From Candidatus Saccharimonadota bacterium (GTDB taxonomy: Bacteria > Patescibacteriota > Saccharimonadia > Saccharimonadales > Saccharimonadaceae), in contig JAFRBI010000002.1 of the NCBI GenBank assembly GCA_017404935.1, positions 1-64,000 of the forward strand: a stretch of 64,000 nucleotides of DNA, read 5' to 3'. Within the stretch, counting starts at the first letter, position 1; every line of letters begins with the position of its first letter. Positions 44,206 to 52,926 of the stretch are shown piece by piece. The position numbers and the translations under genes were made by a program. The notes under the pieces are model-generated. The model saw only the letters and a list, made by a program, of their open reading frames with translations. It searched no databases and was not told the DNA's origin.

Positions 44206-46031
44206 TGGCAAAGAAGAAAAAACTGACAGCAGTAGAAATTGCGGCGCAAGCCGAAGCGATGGAAATGGCCGAAATTCAAAAGGCGTTTGAACAAGGTACC
44301 AATACTTTACGTGATTTGATTTCGCCTTCTGCAATTGAGATTCATTCAGACTATTTTAGACTTGGTAATAAATATGGGCGGACGATTTATGTATATGGCT
44401 ATCCGCGTACGCTTTATACGGGTTGGATTTCGCCGATTATTAATATCGACGAAGTGATTGATGTTTCGATGTATATTTATCCGGTAGAATCGGCAGTAGT
44501 AATGAAAAATTTGCGTACTAAAGTGACGCAGCTTGAAGCTTCGTATAATTTAAATGCCGAAAAAGGTAGGGTGCGTGACCCAGAACTTGAAGCGGCAATT
44601 AATGATGCTGAGGAGCTTCGTGACCAACTTCAGGTTGGCGCAGAAAGATTTTTCCGTTTTGGGCTTTATGTGACGATTTGGGCAGATTCTTTGGACGAAC
44701 TAAAATTCGTGCAACAAAAGATTGAAACGATTTTTGGCCAGCAAATGATTTTCTCAAAGGTGGCAAATTCGCAACAAGAACAAGGCTTAAATTCGATTAC
44801 GCCACAATGTATGGACCAATTACAGATTCGTCGTAACATGAATACTGGTGCAATTTCTACTTCGTTCCCATTCACTTCAGCAGACCTTACTCAGGACAAG
44901 GGTATATTATATGGTATCAATATGCACAATAATGGCTTGGTGATCTTTGATAGATTCTCGCTTGAAAATGCCAACATGGTGGTATTTGCAAAGTCTGGTG
45001 CAGGTAAATCATTCACGGTGAAACTAGAAGCGCTTCGTTCGATGATGACAGGTGCTGAAGTAATTATTATCGACCCTGAAAATGAGTACCAAAAACTCTG
45101 TGATGCAGTGGGTGGCTCTTATATTAGACTATCTCTTAACTCGGATGTCAGAATTAATCCATTTGACCTTCCAAAGGTAGTAGATGCAGAAGACGCCAAC
45201 GATGCACTTCGGGCCAATTTGGTAACGCTTCACGGTCTATTTAGATTAATGCTTGGCGGGGCTACAAGTGGGGCAAATGGTCAAACTGGTCCGGCTCTTA
45301 CACCAAATGAGGAAGCAGATCTAGACCAGGCTCTCATTGATACTTACGCACGGGCAGGTATTACATCAGATCCATTAACGCACCAATCTACACCTCCAAC
45401 GATTATGAACCTTTATGATACGCTCCTTCATATGGGAGGTAGTGGTCCTACTCTTGCACAGAGACTTAGAAAATATACTACTGGTACTTTTGCAGGCATC
45501 TTCTCGCAACAGTCTAACGTAGATATTAACAACCAAATGGTGGTGTTTAACATTCGCGACCTTGAAGATGAGCTCAGGCCAGTAGCAATGTATATCGTGC
45601 TTTCGCACATTTGGAACATTGTACGTGCAAATCAGAAGAAACGCTTACTCATCGTAGATGAGGCATGGCAATTGATGCAATATGAAGATTCGGCAAACTT
45701 TATGTTCTCACTCGCTAAGCGTGCTCGTAAGTATTATCTTGGTCTTACCACAATTACGCAGGACGTAGAAGACTTTATGGGTATGAAGATGGGCCGTGCG
45801 ATCGTAGCAAACTCATCAATGCAATTACTTTTGAAACAATCAGCGTCGGCTGTAGACGTTTTGTCGGATGTGTTTAAATTGACTGAGGAAGAGAAGAGAA
45901 GATTAGCTAACTTCCCGGTAGGACAAGGGTTATTCTTTGCTGGCCAAAACCACGTACATATTCAGGTAATTGCTTCGGAAACAGAAGAAAGTTTGATCAC
46001 CACCAACCCAGCGCAACAGGCTCAGGGGTGA
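44205..46031 (+). CDS. VirB4-type secretion ATPase
   Basis: A 608-residue ATPase. Walker A is FAKSGAGKSFTVK (~residues 262-274) and Walker B RLLIVDEAWQLM (~480-491), followed by a conserved QDVEDFM region. VirB4 energises assembly of the pilus and substrate transport. The window holds no VirD4 coupling ATPase, no VirB11, and no VirB7-10 core complex, as in single-membrane systems. The stop lies within the long hairpin 46026-46119. Confidence 0.92.
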   Translation: MAKKKKLTAVEIAAQAEAMEMAEIQKAFEQGTNTLRDLISPSAIEIHSDYFRLGNKYGRTIYVYGYPRTLYTGWISPIINIDEVIDVSMYIYPVESAVVMKNLRTKVTQLEASYNLNAEKGRVRDPELEAAINDAEELRDQLQVGAERFFRFGLYVTIWADSLDELKFVQQKIETIFGQQMIFSKVANSQQEQGLNSITPQCMDQLQIRRNMNTGAISTSFPFTSADLTQDKGILYGINMHNNGLVIFDRFSLENANMVVFAKSGAGKSFTVKLEALRSMMTGAEVIIIDPENEYQKLCDAVGGSYIRLSLNSDVRINPFDLPKVVDAEDANDALRANLVTLHGLFRLMLGGATSGANGQTGPALTPNEEADLDQALIDTYARAGITSDPLTHQSTPPTIMNLYDTLLHMGGSGPTLAQRLRKYTTGTFAGIFSQQSNVDINNQMVVFNIRDLEDELRPVAMYIVLSHIWNIVRANQKKRLLIVDEAWQLMQYEDSANFMFSLAKRARKYYLGLTTITQDVEDFMGMKMGRAIVANSSMQLLLKQSASAVDVLSDVFKLTEEEKRRLANFPVGQGLFFAGQNHVHIQVIASETEESLITTNPAQQAQG

Positions 46032-46119
46032 GATTCGCCAAAGCGTGCCCTGCGGGCACGCTCCGGGCCGCTCTGGCCAAGTCTTATGTCCCTTAGGACA
46101 CCTTTGGCAAATCTCACCC
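46026..46119 (+). terminator. Compound long inverted repeat after virB4
   Basis: GGGTGAGATTCGCCAAAG (46026-46043) pairs with 46102-46119 at 17 of 18 positions. Inside are GCGTGCCC/GGGCACGC (46043-46061 region) and GGCC/GGCC (46066-46069/46075-46078). The left arm includes the virB4 stop; the right arm contains the next gene's -35 (TTGGCA, 46104-46109). Confidence 0.65.
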
Positions 46120-46132
46120 TTTGTGTTATAAT
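46104..46132 (+). promoter_or_regulatory. Promoter of the wall hydrolase gene
   Basis: TTGGCA (46104-46109), 17-bp spacer, TATAAT (46127-46132), ending exactly 6 nt before the ATG at 46139. Confidence 0.65.
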
Positions 46133-46138
46133 ATAAGT

Positions 46139-47419
46139 ATGAGAAAAAAGAGTTTTTTGGTGGGGCTGGTGGCCGCTCTTTTGGCGCTTCTTCCTTTGAA
46201 TGTTCAGGCTTTAAGTATTATTGATGAGGCGCTCCTATATTTTAATGGAATGAACGGAATTTATTTTTATCGTGGGCATAAAAAAGACGAATGTATAGTA
46301 ACAAACGGCGGAAATCAAAATTATGCAGGTGTGCCAGTATGGAGTGATGCAGAGCTTGCGGCTATTTCAGAAAACCAAGCAATTTATGAAGAGGCAGCTT
46401 CAGAATACGGTTTTCCGTGGCAAGTGATGGCAGTGCTTCACTATATGGAGACAGGGCTTAGGCGTTATAACCCAGGTAATGGGCAGGGTGTTTACCAGCT
46501 GTATTCTTATACCAAAGGCGGGACAAACGAAAATCGTTTCGAGCCTGCTTCCGAACTTTCAGAAGCAGAGTTTAGACGCCAAACACAGATTGCAGCAAAT
46601 TATATTAGTTCTGCTGTAGGCGATTTAAATGATGCTGATAACGTAAAGAAGCTATTCTTTAAATTTAATGGAATGTCTTCTAAATATATAGAAAAGGCAC
46701 TTGCACTTGGTTTTTCGGAAGAAGAAGCTAGAAACGGCGAAGGCTCACCATACGTAATGAATGGTTATGATGCGATGCGCGATCCTTCATCTTCTGAGAT
46801 GAACCCAGCTTGGGCAGGGAGATATGTGAGAGATGGCGTATATGATTCATCCTCTACTTCTACTAGATTTGGGGCATTTGTAAAATATTCAGCACTTTAT
46901 GGAAGTGTATATTGTAGAGAAACTACAGATACTGGCGGTGATGGTGATATTGTGAATACAGCGATATTGCTTACTTGGGACGAGCGCAATCACGGTAAAA
47001 ATGATCCAAAACAGGAATATATTGAGGCAATGAAGGCAGTAGGAACTTATTTCACGCCGTGTAGAAGCAATGGTGACTGTGCACCAGTGGGGGCATCTTG
47101 CGATATCTTTGTTTCTACAGTAATGAGGTATTCTGGTGCGGATCCATCATTCCCAGCAACTGGGCCGGTAGTTCAAGAAAATTATATGAGATCGCATCCA
47201 GAAATGTATAGCCAAGTTTTGGTTTCTGATACTAGCGAACTACTTCCTGGTGATATTTTGGTAGCCACAGACAATGGGCGGCATATTTATTTGAATCTTG
47301 GTGGGGGAATGCAGGCGTCGGCGTCTTACAATGACCGGACGGGTGAAAGATTTTCAGGAGTTTATCTTAGCGATTATGGTGGAACTAGACACTATAACGT
47401 ATACAGAAGAATTCAATAA
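46139..47419 (+). CDS. Secreted peptidoglycan hydrolase of the secretion locus (VirB1-like)
   Basis: A 426-residue exported protein. A signal peptide (KKSFLVGLVAALLALLPLNVQA) is followed by a lytic-transglycosylase-like region (EEAASEYGFPWQVMAVLHYMETGL with a likely catalytic Glu) and a C-terminal NlpC/P60- or CHAP-like domain (GASCDIFVSTVM with Cys, ELLPGDILVA and GRHIYLNLG with His). It would cut peptidoglycan so the secretion apparatus can pass the wall. The ATG at 46139 sits 6 nt behind the -10 box; the in-frame TTG at 46121 is excluded by it. Confidence 0.8.
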   Translation: MRKKSFLVGLVAALLALLPLNVQALSIIDEALLYFNGMNGIYFYRGHKKDECIVTNGGNQNYAGVPVWSDAELAAISENQAIYEEAASEYGFPWQVMAVLHYMETGLRRYNPGNGQGVYQLYSYTKGGTNENRFEPASELSEAEFRRQTQIAANYISSAVGDLNDADNVKKLFFKFNGMSSKYIEKALALGFSEEEARNGEGSPYVMNGYDAMRDPSSSEMNPAWAGRYVRDGVYDSSSTSTRFGAFVKYSALYGSVYCRETTDTGGDGDIVNTAILLTWDERNHGKNDPKQEYIEAMKAVGTYFTPCRSNGDCAPVGASCDIFVSTVMRYSGADPSFPATGPVVQENYMRSHPEMYSQVLVSDTSELLPGDILVATDNGRHIYLNLGGGMQASASYNDRTGERFSGVYLSDYGGTRHYNVYRRIQ

Positions 47420-47427
47420 TTTTTAAG

Positions 47428-47454
47428 TTGGCACTCTTGAATTTTGAGTGCTAA
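47428..47454 (+). promoter_or_regulatory. CIRCE operator of dnaJ
   Basis: TTGGCACTC (47428-47436), 9-bp spacer, GAGTGCTAA (47446-47454). It differs from the CIRCE consensus at one base only. HrcA should repress dnaJ from here. Confidence 0.9.
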
Positions 47455-47465
47455 TACTATATAAT
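47437..47465 (+). promoter_or_regulatory. dnaJ promoter
   Basis: TTGAAT (47437-47442, in the CIRCE spacer), 17-bp spacer, TATAAT (47460-47465), ending 9 nt before the ATG at 47475. Confidence 0.75.
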
Positions 47466-47474
47466 ATATATATT

Positions 47475-48392
47475 ATGGCAGACAAGCGTGATTACTATGA
47501 AGTTTTGGGCGTTTCTAAGAACGCTTCTGATGATGAAATTAAAAAAGCCTATCGTAAATTGGCGATTAAATACCACCCAGATAAAAACCCGGGCGATAAA
47601 GAAGCCGAAGCTAAGTTTAAAGAAATCAATGAAGCTCACGACGTTTTGTCTGATAAGCAAAAAAGGGCACGTTATGATCAATTTGGTCATGCTGGCGTAG
47701 GTGGTGCTGGCGGCGGTTTTGGTGGTTTTTCTGGAAATCCATTTGGGCAAGCTGGCGGATTTAATTACAATGGGCAAACGTTTAATTTTGAATTTGGCAA
47801 TGGTGGGGTGTTTGATGATATTATTGGGAATTTGTTTGGGTTTGGAAATGCTCGTCGGCCACGTAGAGGCGCAGATTTGCAAGTAGCAGTGACTATTACT
47901 TTTGAAGAAGCAATTTTTGGTACAACTAAAACCATAGATCATAATGGTAATTCACTCAAAGTAAAAATTCCAGCAGGAATTGATGATGGAATGAGTATTA
48001 GAATTCGTGGCAAAGGTGGTCCTGCGCCAGAAGGTGGCACAGAACCAGGAGATCTCTATGTACGTGTGAGAGTAAAACCACACAAGTCGCTCACGCGTGA
48101 GGGAATTATTATACTTTCTGAACAAACAATTGATATGGTAGATGCTGCACTTGGTTGTGAGATAGAAGTTGAAACTGTGGATGGTCCAATCACGATGAAA
48201 GTGCCGGCAGGCACACAAAGTGGTACGCCATTTAAACTTTCTGGGCACGGTGTGCCATTTAGAAATGATGGTGATAGAGGTCCGCATATTGTAACGGTTT
48301 TGGTGGAAACGCCAAAGAACTTATCTAAGAAACAAAAAGAGCTTTTGGAAGAATTTAAAAAGTCTAAAAAACGCGGAATTTTTGGGCTTTAA
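47475..48392 (+). CDS. dnaJ: DnaJ/CbpA-type co-chaperone
   Basis: A 305-residue J-protein. It starts [20 protein letters not shown] and has the HPD motif ([10 protein letters not shown]), a Gly/Phe-rich linker, and the C-terminal client-binding domains. The zinc-finger (CxxCxGxG) repeats are missing, so it is of the CbpA/class II type. It stimulates DnaK, not encoded here. The GTG at 47448 would place the start inside the CIRCE element and is rejected. Its 3' end overlaps the convergent FISUMP gene by 4 bp. Confidence 0.92.
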   Translation: MADKRDYYEVLGVSKNASDDEIKKAYRKLAIKYHPDKNPGDKEAEAKFKEINEAHDVLSDKQKRARYDQFGHAGVGGAGGGFGGFSGNPFGQAGGFNYNGQTFNFEFGNGGVFDDIIGNLFGFGNARRPRRGADLQVAVTITFEEAIFGTTKTIDHNGNSLKVKIPAGIDDGMSIRIRGKGGPAPEGGTEPGDLYVRVRVKPHKSLTREGIIILSEQTIDMVDAALGCEIEVETVDGPITMKVPAGTQSGTPFKLSGHGVPFRNDGDRGPHIVTVLVETPKNLSKKQKELLEEFKKSKKRGIFGL

Positions 48393-49606
48393 GAAGTTTT
48401 TAGGATACAACGGACAGAACTCCCGGCAGTCCTGTCGTTGTAATATTCATTCGTATAGTTAGTATAAAGACCTGTACCATCATACCTTAAATGATATCTG
48501 CGATTGCCGCTGAGTGCTTGGCTAGATGTCCAAAACCCCATTGTATCATAGTAAAATTTGCCATTATAATACTTCCCACTGGCTATAGGAGAGAAATCAC
48601 TTGTATATGGTGTAATTGAGTTAAATTGGCTATAGTTTGGTAGATCCCAATTATATGGGCAGATGTTTTGTGTTGATAGGGTGGAATTGCCACCTGCAGT
48701 GATAGTCATGGCTGAAACTGCGGCATAGTTATACCAGACGCCTGTGGTAGTGTCGCCAGAATCGTGATATTTAGCATAATCATAGGTATTATAGGCAACT
48801 GGGCTATCAGAAGTTAGGTCGGTAATAGATATAGTAGTATCTGTGTCAACATTAGATGTAGCAGATTTTAGGTACCAAGTGGAGGTGGTGGAAGTGCTAC
48901 CTATTGTATCGCCCATATAGCGTAGGTTTTGTGTCATCCAACAATTTCCATTAATATATCTTACAGTATATTCTTGCCCGTCACGCTTGTCTAACACAGT
49001 ATAATTTGCACTAGATGCTTTTTCTTGACATATAGTGGTGGTGAGGTCCTGTATGTAATCTAAGAGTGGGTTCGCCACCGCATTAAAGGAAATAGCAGTA
49101 GTATAAGTGCCAGATTCTTGTAGATAGTCTATTTTAGTAGCAAAGCGTAGATTAGCAACATCTTCATTAGTTCTAGTAGAGTTCTCAAGTAAAGTTTCTG
49201 TTAATGGAAAGCTATTATAGTTATCAGTGTTTCTATTCTTCTTATAACCCCATTTATTAACAATGAAGGTGGAATCTGTATAACCGCCAGAAAGGCTAGG
49301 TAGAGTTTCTATCACTACACTATTTTCTGCTGTATTAACAAGGTCTGTACTAGTAGTACTCATGGTAAGTACATAACCAGTTTCATTATTAGTACCTACT
49401 ATTACGTCTAAATCATTATAACCAAAAGTAACAGAAGATGGGTCTAGATTAAGATTTAGAGTATTAGCTGAAACGGAAAGAGTAAGTGATGGTTCTACAT
49501 TGACATTAGTGTCTATGTTCTCGGAAGCAAAGGTAAAACTACTAGAAAACAACCAGGAAATACTGAAAATTGGCACTATATATAATATATATTTGATTTT
49601 TCGCAT
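48389..49606 (-). CDS. Secreted FISUMP-domain surface protein
   Basis: A 405-residue protein with a signal peptide ([25 protein letters not shown]). Residues ~30-185 form a Ser/Thr-rich region. Residues ~190-402 match the FISUMP (Fibrobacter major paralogous) domain: [22 protein letters not shown], a WDLPNYSQF segment, FWTSSQ and SVRCI at the end. FISUMP proteins are secreted and of unknown role, probably adhesive. GGAAGATAGG precedes the ATG. A ~187-nt structured leader lies upstream. Confidence 0.82.
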   Translation of the reverse strand: MRKIKYILYIVPIFSISWLFSSSFTFASENIDTNVNVEPSLTLSVSANTLNLNLDPSSVTFGYNDLDVIVGTNNETGYVLTMSTTSTDLVNTAENSVVIETLPSLSGGYTDSTFIVNKWGYKKNRNTDNYNSFPLTETLLENSTRTNEDVANLRFATKIDYLQESGTYTTAISFNAVANPLLDYIQDLTTTICQEKASSANYTVLDKRDGQEYTVRYINGNCWMTQNLRYMGDTIGSTSTTSTWYLKSATSNVDTDTTISITDLTSDSPVAYNTYDYAKYHDSGDTTTGVWYNYAAVSAMTITAGGNSTLSTQNICPYNWDLPNYSQFNSITPYTSDFSPIASGKYYNGKFYYDTMGFWTSSQALSGNRRYHLRYDGTGLYTNYTNEYYNDRTAGSSVRCILKTS

Positions 49607-49793
49607 CCTATCTTCCTTTATTAATTATGTGAGGCCATTTACAAAAATGGCGCCACGAGAGCGACAACCAAACATATATATCGGCATTGCCAGATACGAT
49701 ATGCATGATTTCTCATGACGCCATTTTCTATCGTATCTAGGAGTGCCAATCAAATAAAAATCGGCTGCCTTAATATACATATTTAGTTGTCGC
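49607..49793 (-). ncRNA. Structured 5' leader of the FISUMP gene with a predicted pseudoknot
   Basis: The predicted mRNA starts near 49793, exactly at the outer stem. Minus-strand pairs (plus coordinates): GCGACAAC/GTTGTCGC 49661-49668/49786-49793; AGATACGATA/TATCGTATCT 49692-49701/49729-49738; GGCA/TGCC 49683-49686/49744-49747. The loop of the 10-bp hairpin holds AAAATGGCG (complement of 49719-49727), which pairs with CGCCATTTT (complement of 49644-49652) outside the outer stem, making a pseudoknot. I do not recognise a known riboswitch class. Confidence 0.65.
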
Positions 49794-49799
49794 ACTTTA

Positions 49800-49828
49800 A
49801 TTATAACGTGATCTAAAATTTTTTTCAA
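49800..49828 (-). promoter_or_regulatory. Promoter of the FISUMP gene
   Basis: Minus strand: TTGAAA (49828-49823), 17-bp spacer, TATAAT (49805-49800). Start predicted near 49793. Confidence 0.75.
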
Positions 49829-49830
49829 GA

Positions 49831-49863
49831 TTTAGCATAAGTTTTTAATGTTTTTAGCATAAG
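49831..49863. promoter_or_regulatory. Two direct repeats 22 bp apart upstream of the FISUMP promoter
   Basis: TTTAGCATAAG at 49831-49841 and again at 49853-49863, two helical turns apart, just upstream of the minus-strand -35. Possible regulator sites. The rest of 49864-49935 holds a weak promoter (TTGAAA 49878-49883, TAGAAA 49901-49906) for the next plus-strand gene. Confidence 0.5.
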
Positions 49864-49935
49864 CTGGGGGTGGGGGGTTGAAATTCTGCGTCAGATGTGC
49901 TAGAAATATTTCAATCTAAAATAAAGGAATTATTT

Positions 49936-50943
49936 ATGGCGAAAAATATTATCACAATTGCAGAGGGCAATTTGCAAAATAAAATCTATATTATTCGCGG
50001 GCAGAAAGTGATGTTAGATTTTGATTTAGCGGAGATATATGGCTACACCACCAAGGCATTTAATCAACAAGTCAAAAATAATATAGAAAAATTTGATGAA
50101 GACTTTAGATTTCAATTAACAAGAGACGAGATAGAGGATCTATCGAGGTCAAATTTTTTAAACTCGAATTTAGAAATCTTGAGGTCAAAAAATTTGACCT
50201 CAAGTTGGGGCGGTCTAAGATATTTGCCTTACGCTTTTACTGAGCAAGGGATTTATATGTTAATGACAGTCTTAAAAGGTGAGCTCGCTGTTAGACAAAG
50301 CAAAACTCTAATTCGCCTGTTTAAAGATATGAAAGATTATTTAATTAACGAGCAATCAGTAGTTACTAAGATTATAGATAATAGCAAAAATATTTCCGAA
50401 ATCAAAACTGAAATCAAGGCGATCAATAATGAGATAGCAAATACCGTGAAAAAGTCTGAAATTTCTCCAGTGTTTTTAGATTTTGCCAAAACCACCGAAG
50501 CCAAAGAGTTTCTGCTTCTTGATGGTGAGCCGGTTCAGGCCAAAGAAGCCTATATGGAAATCTATAAACACGCCAAAAAGAAAATCTATATTATAGACAA
50601 TTACGTTAATCTCAAAACTTTGCATCTTCTCCAAATAGTAAAACAAAATTTGGAAGTGATAATCTTTACAGACAATCTCAAAAACTATTTGAGAAAGTCA
50701 GATTTTATAGACTTCAAAAAAGAACGTCCAGACCTTAAAATCACTTTTATTAAAACTGGTGGCAGAATCCATGACAGATTTATTATTCTAGATGAAAAGA
50801 AAGTCTATTCTGCTGGTGGTTCTTCTAAAGATGCTGGTACTAAAATGACTTCCATCCACGAAATTACCGAAAAGTTTATGCTAAACGGTTTATTTGCCGA
50901 AATTGAAAAGCTTAAGAGAAATGGGTTTTTGAAATTAAAATGA
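49936..50943 (+). CDS. ORF6N-domain protein with PLD-like C terminus
   Basis: A 335-residue protein. Residues ~8-135 match the ORF6N/KilA-N-associated DNA-binding domain: IYIIRGQKVMLDFDLAEIYG, NNIEKFDEDFRFQLT, LPYAFTEQGIYMLM. A coiled linker follows. The C-terminal part (~215-330) ends with HDRFIILDEKKVYSAGGSS, a phospholipase-D-like HxD motif with only one copy visible. ORF6N domains occur in phage and mobile-element regulators. The ATG at 49936 follows AAAGGA; a codon at 49897 is upstream of the probable transcription start. Confidence 0.75.
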   Translation: MAKNIITIAEGNLQNKIYIIRGQKVMLDFDLAEIYGYTTKAFNQQVKNNIEKFDEDFRFQLTRDEIEDLSRSNFLNSNLEILRSKNLTSSWGGLRYLPYAFTEQGIYMLMTVLKGELAVRQSKTLIRLFKDMKDYLINEQSVVTKIIDNSKNISEIKTEIKAINNEIANTVKKSEISPVFLDFAKTTEAKEFLLLDGEPVQAKEAYMEIYKHAKKKIYIIDNYVNLKTLHLLQIVKQNLEVIIFTDNLKNYLRKSDFIDFKKERPDLKITFIKTGGRIHDRFIILDEKKVYSAGGSSKDAGTKMTSIHEITEKFMLNGLFAEIEKLKRNGFLKLK

Positions 50944-50955
50944 TTTTGCCTGTGC

Positions 50956-50984
50956 TTGTCTTTTGATTTTGGTGGGAGTAAAAT
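50956..50984 (+). promoter_or_regulatory. Promoter of the small unknown gene
   Basis: TTGTCT (50956-50961), 17-bp spacer, TAAAAT (50979-50984). A ~20-nt leader contains GGAGG before the ATG at 51009. Confidence 0.5.
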
Positions 50985-51008
50985 AAAGGAAACAAGTGGA
51001 GGTTTAAA

Positions 51009-51224
51009 ATGGGAAAATTGGAAGAAATGCTCCTTTCTAACGGAGTGATTTATCGTGGGCCGGAAGGTTCGGCGTATATTGAGGGGAGTATTTTGTCTAA
51101 TTCTTTGGTGGTCAGAAATTCTTCGGGTTGGGTAACACACAAAATTGAAAAATCTTGGGACGGCGTAAGTTTGATTGTAAGGAATGTTTCTACGGGCTGT
51201 GTTGAATTTACGCTGCCAGCATAG
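51009..51224 (+). CDS. Small protein of unknown function
   Basis: A 71-residue protein without signal peptide, membrane helix or Cys cluster beyond one Cys. Its sequence is rich in beta-prone residues (SNSLVVRNSSG, VSLIVRNVSTG), with an imperfect internal repeat around LVVRNSS and LIVRNVS. I do not recognise a family. A GGAGG ribosome binding site, a promoter and a terminator-like hairpin bracket it, so it is probably a real monocistronic gene. Confidence 0.6.
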   Translation: MGKLEEMLLSNGVIYRGPEGSAYIEGSILSNSLVVRNSSGWVTHKIEKSWDGVSLIVRNVSTGCVEFTLPA

Positions 51225-51231
51225 AAAAACA

Positions 51232-51300
51232 AACACCCTTTTTCGGACACACTCAAGGCCGTTCGGCCAAGCTTATGGTCCTCAAAAGGGTGTTTTGTTT
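51232..51300 (+). terminator. Terminator with a long structured loop
   Basis: AACACCCTTTT (51232-51242) pairs with AAAAGGGTGTT (51284-51294), followed by GTTTTGTTTTT-like T-rich sequence. The loop carries GGAC/GTCC (51245-51248/51278-51281) and GGCC/GGCC (51257-51260/51265-51268). Its GGCC hairpin followed by CCAAG...CTTATG resembles the interior of the virB4 hairpin. Confidence 0.65.
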
Positions 51301-51315
51301 TTCCTAAAAATATGG

Positions 51316-51385
51316 TATAATCAACATAGAAATTAATTAATTTGATGTTATTTGTTAACCCGTTGATATAGAGAAAAATATCAAC
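51316..51385 (+). promoter_or_regulatory. rny -10 box and leader hairpin
   Basis: TATAAT at 51316-51321 starts a leader of ~80 nt before rny. GTTGATA/TATCAAC (51362-51368/51379-51385) forms a 7-bp hairpin in it. The -35 is weak. Confidence 0.45.
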
Positions 51386-51408
51386 AAAAACAATTAGAAA
51401 GGGAATTT

Positions 51409-52926
51409 ATGGAAATTGTAATCCCAATTGTTGTCGCAGTGGTAAGCCTTGCGGCAGGGGCGGGAGGGGTTTTTGCTTACAATAAACATAATGAAAACGG
51501 GGGTAAAGATAAGGCTGATGACTTAGTTCGTAAAGCCAAAAGAGAGGCTTCGGAAATTGTTTTGACGGCCAGAAAAGAAGCATCTTCGATTGCCGAAAAA
51601 AGCCAAGCTGAAGAAAGCGAAAGACGCAAAGAATGGAAGAAAACCGAAAATCGTTTGTCTGAACGCGAAACTGCGTTAGATTCCAAGTTGGACCAATTGG
51701 AGAAAAAGACCGAGAAATTGACTGTACAGGAAAAAGAGCTCGAAGATCTTAAAAATGAAGTGCGTGATATTCGCAATAAGCAACACGAAAAACTAGAAAA
51801 AATTGCTGGGCTTTCTAAAACTGAGGCGCGTGATAAGCTCATGAAAATGACCGAAAACGATATCAAACAAGATCTCGTTAATTTGGTTGCCAAAGAGCAA
51901 AAAGAAATTAAACACGACATAGATGAAACTGCACAGGCAATTCTTCTCACCGCGATGGAAAGAATGTCTTCTGAGGTTACGGCAGATAGAACTGTAACTG
52001 CACTTCATCTTCCAGATGATGAGATGAAAGGTCGTATTATTGGTAAGGAAGGGCGTAATATTCAGGCGCTTCAACGTGCTACTGGTGTAGATATCTTAGT
52101 TGATGATACGCCTGGTATGGTGGTGCTTTCTTCGTTTGACCCAATTCGTCGCCAAGTTGCTAGATACGCTCTTGAGCGTTTGATGAAAGACGGTCGCGTA
52201 AATCCTGCTTCAATTGAAGAAGCTGTGGCAAAAGGCGAAAAAGAAATTGAAAAAGAAGTTGTGCGGGCTGGCGAAGATGCTGTTCGCGAAGTTGGTTTGG
52301 TTGGCATTCCACGTGAGCTAGTGCATCTTCTTGGTGAGTTGAAGTTCCGTACTTCTTATGGGCAAAATGTGCTTCTACATTCTATCGAAATGGCACACGT
52401 AGCTGGTATGATTGCTGAAGAAATTGGTGCAGACAAAAGAATTGCTAAAACTGCAGCTCTTATGCACGATATGGGCAAGGCTGTTACTCACAAAATTGAA
52501 GGTAAGCACGCAGAAATTGGTGCAGAGCTTGCCAAAAAATATGGTATGCCAGATGAGGTTGTGCACGCAATTGCAGCGCATCACGATGATATTGAGCCAA
52601 CTACGCCAGAAGCAATTATTATTAAGATTTGTGATGCGATGAGCGCAGCTCGTCCTGGTGCTAGAAACATTTCGGCTGAGAACTTTGCAGAACGTATGCG
52701 CGATCTTGAAAACATTGCAACTTCGTTCCCAGGCATTGACAAAGCCTATGCAATTTCAGCTGGTCGTGAAGTACGTGTAATTGTAGAGCCAAAGCAAATT
52801 GATGATCTTTCGGCACTTAAGCTTGCTCGTGATATTGCAAACAAGATTGAAGCTACGATGAGCTATCCTGGCGTGATTAAGGTGAACGTAATTAGAGAAA
52901 CTCGGGCGATTGAATACGCAAAATAA
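51409..52926 (+). CDS. rny: Ribonuclease Y
   Basis: A 505-residue protein with an N-terminal membrane helix (EIVIPIVVAVVSLAAGAG), a long coiled coil (~30-200), a KH domain (GRIIGKEGRNIQALQRATG) and an HD domain (LLHSIEMAHVAGM, LMHDMGKAVTH). This is the full RNase Y layout, the membrane-bound endoribonuclease that starts mRNA decay in many Gram-positive-type bacteria. GAAAGGGA precedes the ATG. The long leader hairpin could be a site of self-control, which is speculative. Confidence 0.96.
   Translation: MEIVIPIVVAVVSLAAGAGGVFAYNKHNENGGKDKADDLVRKAKREASEIVLTARKEASSIAEKSQAEESERRKEWKKTENRLSERETALDSKLDQLEKKTEKLTVQEKELEDLKNEVRDIRNKQHEKLEKIAGLSKTEARDKLMKMTENDIKQDLVNLVAKEQKEIKHDIDETAQAILLTAMERMSSEVTADRTVTALHLPDDEMKGRIIGKEGRNIQALQRATGVDILVDDTPGMVVLSSFDPIRRQVARYALERLMKDGRVNPASIEEAVAKGEKEIEKEVVRAGEDAVREVGLVGIPRELVHLLGELKFRTSYGQNVLLHSIEMAHVAGMIAEEIGADKRIAKTAALMHDMGKAVTHKIEGKHAEIGAELAKKYGMPDEVVHAIAAHHDDIEPTTPEAIIIKICDAMSAARPGARNISAENFAERMRDLENIATSFPGIDKAYAISAGREVRVIVEPKQIDDLSALKLARDIANKIEATMSYPGVIKVNVIRETRAIEYAK

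Noticed and set aside
47448-47474. GTG start of dnaJ
   Set aside because: It lies in the CIRCE right arm and ahead of the predicted transcription start.
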